Shown here piece by piece: positions 54,113 through 64,000 of a stretch of DNA of 64,000 bases (position 1 is its first letter; every line of letters starts with the position of its first letter). Under the pieces are notes generated by a model. It was not told the origin of the DNA. It saw nothing but the letters and a program-made list of their open reading frames with translations, and did no database searches. The DNA is taken from assembly GCF_040807025.1 (NCBI RefSeq), contig NC_090947.1, forward strand, positions 5,022,001-5,086,000, in the 5' to 3' direction. The position numbers were made by a program, and so were the translations under genes. The DNA comes from Struthio camelus (Eukaryota > Chordata > Aves > Struthioniformes > Struthionidae).

Positions 54113-54820
54113 TCTTTGAACTCTCTGGATTGGGTACTGTGTGACAGCGTCTTTGTATTTCAGAGCTAACTGATGGCTGTGGATTACTGGAGAACAAACT
54201 GCTTCTAAGAGGGACGGTCTCGCAAATTCTAGTTAAAAATAGAAAAAAAAATCACCAAAACATTTTAGAAATGTCTTTGCTGGTAGCAGAGTGGAACTAT
54301 GGTGGTGTCAGATCACCTGCAGATCCCAAACTGGCTAACAATACTGCTGTACATCTTATGAAATTTTCTGAGGAATCTGTTTTGTTTGTTTTGTTTGTTT
54401 GTGTTTTTCAACAAAAGCTGAACAAGTGTGCCTGTTCAGGTGTCTAATGTTAAGCACTCAGGAAAAGTGGGGAAATGTACGTTTCCAGGCTCCTGCCATG
54501 CCTTTGGAAGGAATTTGGAGCTACCCAGAGAGTGTATGTGATCCTGCGCTGAGGAATGCTGTGGGCTGCACAACACAAGTCTCTTTTTATCACTTAGCAA
54601 GTGGTGTTCCAGTTAGCACAAGGCTCTTACGCCCTTTCAGCATCATCCAGCACTGTGCACTGTATTGCCTAATGCCATCAAATCCCCAGGCAACTGCTCC
54701 TCCTATCTGTGAGGAAGGCAGTGTTTTAAGCTGACTGTAGAATTAACTTTTGCCTTCCTCGGTGCTGCAAGGGCGTGTGATACTCTTTGATTTTGGTTCC
54801 TAGCCATTCTGGTTTCAGGG

Positions 54821-54931
54821 GATCCCCAAACTCTCTCACCTGGTTTGAAGGCCTGCCCTTTGATAGAAGGCTAGTCTGTGAAAATGAACAGCTGCCAAAG
54901 GGCTTGGAGCTAAAAACTAGCAGTGTAATTC
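54821..54931. repeat. Diverged repeat, copy B
   Basis: This is the partner of copy A, in the same orientation about 820 bp away: GATCCCCAAACTCTCTCACC, TGGTTTGAAGGCC, GGCTAGTCTGTG, CAAAGGGCTTGGAGCT, AAAAACTAGCAGTGTAATTC. Similarity may extend weakly about 40 bp upstream (the CTCTTTG region). Confidence 0.6.
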
Positions 54932-57900
54932 CCCTTACATGAATGCTTTTCTTGCTCTGTTCTGCTTCTGTCTCTCTGTTTGGTAGAAATGGTGACATTT
55001 GTCTTTTGTAGCACGTACCAAGCGTACATGACATTGGCATTGGAGTCTAACAGGACGCAAGTGAGCAGATAGGTCTGCTTAGTGTTGGCCTGTGAATGCC
55101 CAACAACTTGCAGATTGGATTGTGGAGTCAAAAGCCTACTTTCAGTAGTCCTCTGCCTGGCTTGGTTTGCGTATAAGAGACCACGGCTGAAGTCTACGCT
55201 CATCTCTGAGCTTTCCATGGAGAGACAGTAAAACATTTGGTTTATGTTAACCTGCACAGACGATGAGCAGAGTCCGTCTGCGTGGTCTTGCCTTGTTAGT
55301 GAGCTGAGTTTGGTAACTAAAGATACTACGAACTGTGTAAGAGGAAAGAACCAAATTCAGAATCCTGCCTCTTCATGAGTCACAGCATTACTGCATCTCT
55401 CCCCTTGCAGGTCTCCTTCAGTTCATTCTGTTTAGTGTCTCTTCTTCTAGCATGATAGTTTTTCTGGTTATGCTTCTTCACTCACTGCTAGTGTGATGTC
55501 TCCTCCTCTGGGCCCCTGAGGGCACCTAACCACGGTCCACCTGTGTACCTCTGATGTCTCTGCTATGGTTTAGTTGCAGAATGCACAAATACTGCAAGAT
55601 TAGTGTTTTGTCCTTGGGTTTTTTTTTTTTCCCCATAGCCAACAGAGCAGGTTGTAAGAGAGAGTAAATATAAGAGAGTAAATATTCTGCCTGACAGATT
55701 TTCTCCAGCCCCCCGCCCTGTGCCAAGAGTGTTAATAAGACAACAGCCATGTATGGCGTTCTTAGCTTTCCGTTTTGCGGACTGCTGTTTTCACTGAGCA
55801 GCTAGTGAAACATTAATTATGAGACTGGCTGTTTCTTCTCATTCTCCCAGTGTATTAAATCTGGAGAGAGCCCCCTGCACCCCCGGTGTGGCCCTGTGCA
55901 GCAGTCATTCCAAAGGATTGACCTATTCATGGATCCCTTTGTCCCTCCCTTTCGCAGCATGGTGCTGCTGCCTGTGGCACACACAAATAATTGCTCAGCA
56001 CTGCAGGATGCTGAGCACTCTGGCCCTGCTACAGCAGAATCCATAAGGACATGCCCTCCTTCAAAGCACGTTTCCAGTGCTCTTGCTGATCATTCGGTCA
56101 TTGGCTTCGTGCTCTTCTGTTCCCAATTCTGTCTTATATCACTTCCCAAGCTTTCACTCCTCTTAGAGGTAACGAGGCAAACCTGGGAAGCTGGATATAT
56201 TCATTTTTGCTCAAGCAGAAATTTCCCGAACTGAATGAGCATCCCAAGGAAAGGACTCAGAGTTTGTGAATTCTTGGTGCAGGGAGAGTCTTTTTGCCCT
56301 GAACTCTGCAGCCCCCAGCGTGGTGTTGTCATGGGCTATAGCCACTCTTGTAGTATAAATGATGATCCGTGTCTCTAAAGGCCTGCTTTGGATAAGTACA
56401 CATTTCAGAGCTCCCATGAGGGTTCCTTCGGCTCCATATTCACAGGAGGTTCTGCTTTTCTTCCCTGTGAGCTGAACCAACAATTTGCACTTCAGCCCAG
56501 AAGAGGTGAAACTTGCTTCTTCATCTATTGACTAAAGTAAATAAGAATCCCCTATGAGAAGGGAGAGCTTAGCCCTTCCATCCTCTCCCCCTCTTCTTAT
56601 ATGCACGTTAGGGTCGTCTCTGGGACATCTGTCCGTTCTGGTCACATAGTCTACAAGTGGCTGTGTAGTTGCATGTAGCTTCCTGTGCCAGCTGCAGGAA
56701 TTGTCATGTAAAAGAATTAGAAAGCAAAAAGATACAATGGCTTAATAAAGTTCTCATCTTGTGTTCTCTAGCTGGAACAGTATGGCACTTGGGGAGTTGA
56801 GTGCAGGCACTCTGAGAGCAGTTGACATTGAGTTATTCTGGTTTCATAGTAGTGAACTCGAACAAATTACCCTTTGGGTACCTCCCAAGGGGAATGTTTG
56901 TTGACTCAGTTCACAAAGGAAGTAAGGATGTGCATTTGCTTGGGGAAATTATTATCCAAATCACAGTGTTCTTTTGAAACAGTTGTTGGACTGAATACTA
57001 AAAAGCAGCAATCAGATGCTTGCCTCAAAAGACCTTGGCAAAGCACTGAATGGTGAAATCATAAATTTCATCTAACCTACCCCTTCAGAGCAAAATTATC
57101 TGTTTTGGAAGTTTTTTTCAGCCCTGGAGAGGAAGTGAATCAAATTTGCAAATGGTATTTGGATCAAATGAAATGAAACCTGCTGTGCCACTTGCACGTA
57201 GCTAAACTAGAACAGTGTCCTGAGGAGCAGTGTTTGTTCTGGACTCAGATCCAAACAATGTCCCTCTCTCCTAAGGATATTTAGTAGAAGGAATGTAAAT
57301 GTAGAACTGGAAAGTTAAAGATGCCTGGATTTCTTCCCAATCACTATCAAACTTATACCAGGAAAACCTTTTAGGCTCATTTTGGCTCCGGCTCCGCTCC
57401 CACCCTTGGAGAGTCCAATCTATTTAGACTGAAGGTATGTGGGGCAGGGACTTCTCCATCTGTATTTGCTGCTGTTCCCACCTTTGAAGTATTTCCTAAC
57501 CAATCCAGAGAAGCTCGCTCTTTTGACTGAGTACCACGTCTCTCTCTCTCTCTGTTCCAGCTCCTGCGACCACCCTTAGATCAAAGCTCCCTGCTCCAAG
57601 ATCACTCTGACTGGCAGGGTTACTGCCTCTGCTCTTGTCTCTGAGTGAAGTTGGGGAGGATCCCTTTAAGATGTTTTCCATTTCTGAGGCACAAAGTTAG
57701 TTCATGGCTAGTAGGAATGCCATGCTATTAACAGGAGAATCTTTCTGGATTTGTGTTTTTCATGAAATATGCCAGGAGCAGTAAAGTCTTCCATGGCTTG
57801 TCTAAGTGCTGAAGGACATGGGTAGCGTGCTGCTGGGTCAGGGTTTTGTTACATGTTAAGGTTTGATGTTAAATGTCCCGAAGCTGAATGTTAGGAGTTG

Positions 57901-58489
57901 AAGGTAACACTTGCATTTCAGGGTATTGATAATGTTGCTGGGTGTGACCGAATCTAGTTTCATTTACTGCTTTAGGCAGACAGGGAGGTTTAGGCTGTAG
58001 TGGATCTTGTCTTAAATTGTTGGAGCCAGCAGGGTAGTTGATGGGCATGACTTGCCTCCACTGGCAGGGACCCCTGCTGCCATGTTCTTCCTTCAAGGTA
58101 GTATAGTGCCGAACAGCAATGGGATACAGAAAGCAGGTCAGGCCTTGTCGACCCATGCAACGCTTTGCATAGTGGGGATAAAAACCATGAGGAATGATCA
58201 AGGGTAATTGGAGCTTTTGTAGTCGCAACCAGATGAGTCCCTCTGCCTTGCACAACAGTGCAAGAACTTTCATAAATAAGCAGAGTTTTGTTCAACATTG
58301 GAGAGCAGAAGATAATTTAAAGAGATTCCTAATGTGAGGCTTGGTGACTGGGAGGCATAGTAAAGCAAAGGTCCTGGCAGGGGTTCAGCCACCCCTAGAG
58401 GGAGAGGAGCAGTAGTATTTTTTTCTTTCATGCAGGATCTCCCATTCCCAAAACTCAACTTTCTTCTCCTCTGGGAGGTTGGCATTGCT

Positions 58490-58545
58490 ATAGACAAATG
58501 GGGAAAATGAGGCGTAGGGCACACCTGTAGTCTCACAGAGTGTTT
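58490..58545. repeat. Possible MIR-type relic
   Basis: ACAAATGGGGAAAATGAGGC, then CACACCTGTAGTCTCACAG resembles ACAGATGGGGAAACTGAGGC followed by GGTCACACAG of MIR elements. It is short and tentative. Confidence 0.35.
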
Positions 58546-61500
58546 GACCAAGTTAGGGGGAGAGTCCTAAATAACTAGATTTATTAAAAATTTGGGGAGG
58601 CTCTTGCTTGTTCATCAAAATATTTGATGAATCACTGTATCCAGTCAGAGGTATATTTTATTTCTCTTGGAATATTGTACTTCTGCACTGAAGAAATTAA
58701 ACCCCTTGCAACCTTAAAAAAAAGTTTAGCCCTGAAACTATTGTGTGCAGATGTTTTAATCCTTAAGAGAGAGTGCTCCAAACAATTTTTCGTCAAAAGT
58801 TCAGTATTTTCCTTTCCAGTGAAAAATCTACTTGTTTTTGAGGCAGGTACTTTGTATGATATCCTTAATCTGGCTGACACCCAGGCTTTTGATCATGAAA
58901 AAATGAAAAAGTGCACAGTGGCATCTTAACTTGTACCAGCTTTGTGCTGAGATAGCGCCTTTCCCCTTGGGGGATTTGTATCTGTGCTCCTGTGGCAATC
59001 CTCACTTCGGTGAATAATAGTGGACAGCGTCTGCTTGCAACACTGGCCACAGTCCCCTCTAAGGGGTGCATGCTCTTGCCCTTCAGTTCCCCTGGTAGAT
59101 GAACGACTTGAAGATGTCCCATTTTTGTTTCAGTCCCTCACTGATCTTGTTAAAACAAAACATGCTGGTCTCATTTTTACCCAAGCATTCAAGTTGTAAT
59201 ATACAAGTCAGGTTTTAATTCAAAGCCTTAATTTCTGACTGGTCTCTGAGCGTTGCGGAGGAGTTGCACCGTCTGAGTTGCCTGATGCTTTCCTAACGCC
59301 TGACCCATAACGAGAGCATGTTGATTTTGAGGGTGCCCTCAGTGTTAACAGATAGGGTACTTGAGCATGAGTTGTCGTCTTCCGGGTGGGATCAGAGCTC
59401 TGCTGGCTGACCTGAACTCATCGGGCAACTGTGTATCTGGTCTGAAACCTCAGATTTGTTACACTCCTTGGTGCTCTGTGCAGTCCACTCTTCTGTCTGT
59501 GCTTCCCTCTGTACCTGCAGTTCACTCTCCTTTGATCTCCATCTGGTTTCCTGGCTATCTTGCTGCTGGCTTGAAAAACTCAATAATAAGAAAAATAGCA
59601 TTCAAGTCACACTAGCGCTCCGAAGTCTTTATGTGGGGCCCAATCCTGCAATGCCATTCCCACTTGATTTGCTGTGTTGTATTAGAAGCAGTCAGCTATA
59701 AGTGCAGGATTGATCTCCCTGGAGAGGAAGGGAAGATCCACAGGCAGGAAGCTGAGCAATTAATTTTTGCCTTAACTCTTTCATTAAATTTCCCTGAATG
59801 AGTAGGTTTGATTGAGACACTCAAAAGTACAAAAAGATGAGTTCCACTTCAGCAGTCTCAGGAAGATGCATGTTGTGGCTGTCGATACTTTCTTCTTCCA
59901 AGCCATTCCCTGTGAACTCGGGGAAGTCAAACTGGCCTGGCAAGTGGCCTAACTCTTCACTGTTGATGACACCACTCCAGCAGAAGCGGTGTGTGGGCAG
60001 TTAAGTAGTTTCATCATGGGGAGGAGGAGAAGGCATGCCTCACCTTTTGTTTAAGCAGAAGCATCTTTTTGGAATGCTATCCATTTTATCGGTTAGGGCT
60101 TGAACAAAGAGCAGCCAGAAGAGGCTGGATATTGTAATTAACACAAGTGGAGGCAGGCTGCTGCGTCTGTCTGCCTGCCTGTAGAAGAATAACCTGTTGA
60201 ATTTGCTAAGAGCTATTGCTGTGAGGACATGAACTACAGTTACTGGGAGTACAGCAGCCTCAAGTGGATGAGATAGTTGCTTCAGAGCTATGCTGTGGGG
60301 CAGAGGCAAGGGCTTGGATACTGGACACTGGATGCTTGTCTGGGTTAGATCCTCCATTTTTGCCTCCTAAGCCTGAGGAGGAAGAATACGCAGCCCATTC
60401 GCTTTTGGTTGGGTCAGCCAAAGATGGCTGCACTCTCTCAGCACCTAAGGATCCTGCTGTGGAAGAACTGGCTGAGTGTCAAGAGGCAGCCGGTGAGTGT
60501 GAAATCACAGGGGCTGAGGACCTGGGAGGGCACTGCAGGGGAGGAAGATCACTGTATAGAAGGACTTTTGAAGGCTGGACAGAGGCAGAAGGGGAAGGAG
60601 GGGAATGGCATGAAAGAGGAGGGGTTTTTTTTTAAGCTAAAGTTATTAGATCTTGCGTTGGAGCTCATTTTATGCTGGCTCCGGAGTCCTGACTGAGTAC
60701 CACTGGTGCCACTGGTGTTTCCTTGGGGCAGTGGTCCATCCAAAGACACACATTCACAGGCAGACCTACATTAAGGCTACAGTCCTGAATCTGCTCCTGT
60801 GGGAGCAGACCCTGCAGTGTATGTGAAGCCTCCAGGGAGTCTAGAATTTGGGAACTGAGGAAGGTGGTGTTGTATAGAGCTGTTTGTGAAGGATGGGCAA
60901 AGTAAAAAATGCAAATCGAAAGCCCCAAATGGTCTTTCTTTCCAAAAATAAACCATGCTAGTGATGTCTAGAGAGCAGTCTGTACTGCAGCAGCAGCAGA
61001 GAGGGAAATGTTCCTTTGGTGACATTGCATGTCCAAGCAATGTCTGCCCAGTAGTTTTGTCTGAAGCTGATTTCTGTACAACTGCACTGTAATTTCAGCA
61101 GAATCACACTGCAGTTAATGGACTTGTATTGCAACCCATCCTCTTGCTGGTAATCCAAGTCTGATTATTTTTAAACTGTCTTTGTTTGAATGTGAAGCCT
61201 TGGCAGGTGCAGAAAATGGTGACAGATGGAAGAAAAGTGGCCATAGAGGGAGCGAAATGGGGATGGGGGGAAAGGCCTCTAATCCCTGCATGCTTTTGCA
61301 AGGTCCCCTCTTGCCTGTTCTCTCCTGCCTCTCTCGGGTCTGAAGCCTGATTCTGAGAGATGCCAAGTTCACCTGACTGCTTGTGATCCTCCACAGGAGC
61401 TGGAGACATGCTGTATACCTTAGAGTTGAGTCGAGTCAGTGGCTTCTGTGAAGGTTACAGCAGATTTCTTCCGAGATCCAGAGGAAGCCGAGGATCATGG

Positions 61501-64000
61501 CCAGCAAATTCTCTCTTCTTTCTCAAGAGCAGTCCAAACAGCCATGTTAAAAGCAGAAAGCTCATATATATCTCTTCTGGTTTCTGTGTAGCCAGAGTAA
61601 ATGTTAACCTAAGCCCTGTCTTTAGTTCTGATCATACACTCTCACTCAGTTTAATTCTTCTCTTCGTTTCCTGTAGAGGTGATATGTCAATTCTGTAGAA
61701 TTGAAATGTCAGTTAAAACAAAAATCTGGCCACCGCTGATTGTTTATGGCAGGCATTTCCCTCCAACCCTCCTTTCTTCCCCTCTCTCCAAATTAGGGAA
61801 CTTGCTCAGTTTGGAGAGGGTATGAGGAGGTAAATCCAGGACTCTGCTTCCCAAACACATCTTGATTTCTTTCTCCTTCCTGCTTGCAGTTTTTATCTGT
61901 GTACTCTGATTTCACTGATGGACTTGGCTTTTAGATGGTTTCTTTAGTGTACTTGTTTCGCAAGAGAAGCATTCAGTTGCACTTCTCAGTTCTTGATAAG
62001 TAAAGGTAACCTGTGAATGCAGTTCCTGGTGCTGGTGCTGGCTGCCACTGGGGTTGATTGATGTGTCACAGCATGGTCTGACAGAAATCAGCTCCTGTCC
62101 TCCCCTGGGGACTGAAGTGCTTTCCCATTGTTCCTGCTCATTTTATCAGCCTCTCAAGGGCTGGGGAACACATTTGATTCTGTGTTTTGCTTTATGCTTC
62201 CATTTATTTCCTCCATGCGCTCTCTGCAGAGCCCCCGAAGAGATGGCCTTTACCTGTGCAGCATGGGGAAAGCTACAGCTTGTGTGACTGTCAGCGTTTG
62301 TTGAAATCAGCAGAGGCTCTGTACCCATGGCCGGAGAGTGCCTCAATACAGGCGACTCCTGCTGAGGAAGGAATAGTCATGAGTTTAGGTTGCGGCCTTC
62401 TAGGAAGCAACAGTTAGCTTATGTATGAAGGGGAACTGGAGAAGTCAGACTTGCTTTCCTCTATCACTCCTCGACAGTTTGGTTATTTAAAGGGGGGCGC
62501 GAGGGAGGGAAAAGGTACCTGCATCCAGGGGATGATGAGCTAATTAAATCCACTTTTAGCAGTGAAATAATCCAGCAACCAGAGGGTTGTGCAACGTGTA
62601 CCACAGCACAGTGCTTAATGTCCCAGGAGCTGAATTCATAGACGTTACGGCTCCATTCAAGTCAAGGTGTTCTACTTGCAATTAATTTGGCTGGTGTGAT
62701 TGTCTTTTTTCTGTTAACTAGAAATGCCTGGGACAGTGAGAACACTGCAGTGTTACAACTAATGCTCTCAACCCAGTTAAGTCAAGGGACAGAGATGCTA
62801 AGGGAAGAGCTATCTGGAGAGTAGGGAGTAGAAGCATCATTTTAGCTCCAAACTGGGAGGTACAAAGACTTCCCTGAGTAGAGACAACCAGAATTTATTC
62901 GTTTCTCTCCCCTAAAATGACAGATCTCTTGCCCTTCCTTTAGGCAGCCTCTGACTAATATCAATTTCTTTGCTGTTACCCCATAATTTTACTTTAGTCT
63001 GCGTGGTACTAAGCAAGGAGGACGTGTTAATAATACTGTGTGCATGTGAATTCATCTGAGTTAAACAGCATGTGTAGGGATTGATTATAGGGGAAGCATG
63101 TGACATAAATGATAACAAGGTGCTTGCTTCAATGCTGAATCTCATTATAAATGGCAGCATGATTAAAAGACAGAAATAGTCCTGTCTGTAAAAGCTAAAA
63201 TGTTGCTGAATGCTGAAATTATAGGAGTGTCTTCTGGGGGGAAAGGAATGTGTTGGGAGGTTGACTTGTGGTTTGACTTCTGTCAGTTCCCTGTTTCGGG
63301 GAATAAAATCTTGCTTCCACTTGGCGTAGCTGAGTGTCATCTCGTCAGGGATGATATGGATGGAGTTGCTGTAAAAACAACCGTCTTTAAACTGAATTGC
63401 TTTCCAGGATTTGTTTGTCTGTTTGTTTTTACGTGCCCGTAAGTGTTAAAAGAAATGAAAACGCTGTTATGGGCTTGGAATTACCTCTGGAAAAACAGTT
63501 TTGGGTAATATGTGCTGATCTGAAAGAAGTAGCAACACAGTGATGAAACATGGGATGATTTTGAAGAAAGGCATCTTTGCAGTTTCAAAAATTGGCATGA
63601 AGATAGCACAGCAATTTTGCAGTAAAGGGTAGTTTGAGCTTAACTACTGATGGATGAAAAACACTAATCTCGTAAGCACAGTAGCAAACTAGCCAACCAG
63701 TACAAAAGCAATTGATTTAAATGAAGAGGTGCCTTTTCCTAGCTTACAAAACTCAAAGGCTTGCAGTTTTAAGACTGAATTTGGGCCTCTTACCTAGATC
63801 ACTTTACTACACTGGCTGATAAGCAGGCTGCATTTTTTCATTCTCATCCATAGAAATGGTCACCTCTCATGCCAAAGACAAGAGCTTTGTAAATCTTCAT
63901 ACTTTTTCTGAGTGTAAGGGGCCAGTTTTACATCACCGTCCCTCCATCTCAGCTCATCTACACACGCTGCTACAATTTGGAAATGTAAAGGGGGCAGACG

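Larger units (their letters stand above)
49966..64000. other. Distal upstream flank, no gene recognised
   Basis: About 14 kb with no supported exon or RNA gene. It contains a T14 tract (50590-50603), a T22 tract (52670-52691), a TC run (57539-57553), a pair of related diverged repeats near 54.0 and 54.8 kb, and weak MIR/L3-like relics. The 123-codon open frame at 60264-60635 has no recognised family. Confidence 0.7.

Noticed and set aside
60264..60635. 123-codon plus-strand open frame rich in Glu
   Set aside because: No recognised family, and overlapped by another open frame of similar length.

Overview
The window is vertebrate nuclear DNA, most probably from a bird. One multi-exon gene with compact GT-AG introns reads through without a break, repeat density is low, and the clearest mobile element is the 3' end of a CR1 LINE, the typical sauropsid retroposon. 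A non-avian reptile cannot be fully excluded. From memory, the encoded protein is very close to chicken ATIC but differs in the N-terminal part, so this is probably not chicken.

Layout. Positions 1-3,600 are 3' flank with no gene that I can support. Positions about 3,600-30,560 hold the complete ATIC gene on the minus strand. It has 16 coding exons, coding bases run from the ATG at 30,445-30,443 to the TGA at 3,809-3,807, and the exons sum to 1,782 nt (593 residues plus stop). The AATAAA lies at 3,620-3,625. A CpG island (about 30,020-30,620) covers the promoter, exon 1 and the start of intron 1. Positions 30,620-64,000 are a gene-poor upstream flank. It holds a 5'-truncated CR1 at about 49,495-49,965, a pair of diverged related repeats near 54.0 and 54.8 kb, several weak relics of ancient SINE/LINE tails, and homopolymer tracts.

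Function. ATIC performs the last two steps of de novo purine synthesis: AICAR formyltransferase in the C-terminal part, then IMP cyclohydrolase in the N-terminal part. All seven catalytic positions checked are present: Lys67, Tyr105, Asp126 and Lys138 for the cyclohydrolase, and Lys267, His268 and Asn432 for the transformylase. Every splice junction keeps frame. The promoter has no TATA box, carries GC boxes and has a perfect CACGTG E-box, which fits the known control of purine-synthesis genes by MYC.

I found no new biological system. The more interesting leads are a canonical G-quadruplex motif 18 bases into intron 1, a 13-bp direct repeat carrying MYB-like sites just beyond it, the CR1 tail with an open frame, and the unidentified repeat pair near 54 kb.
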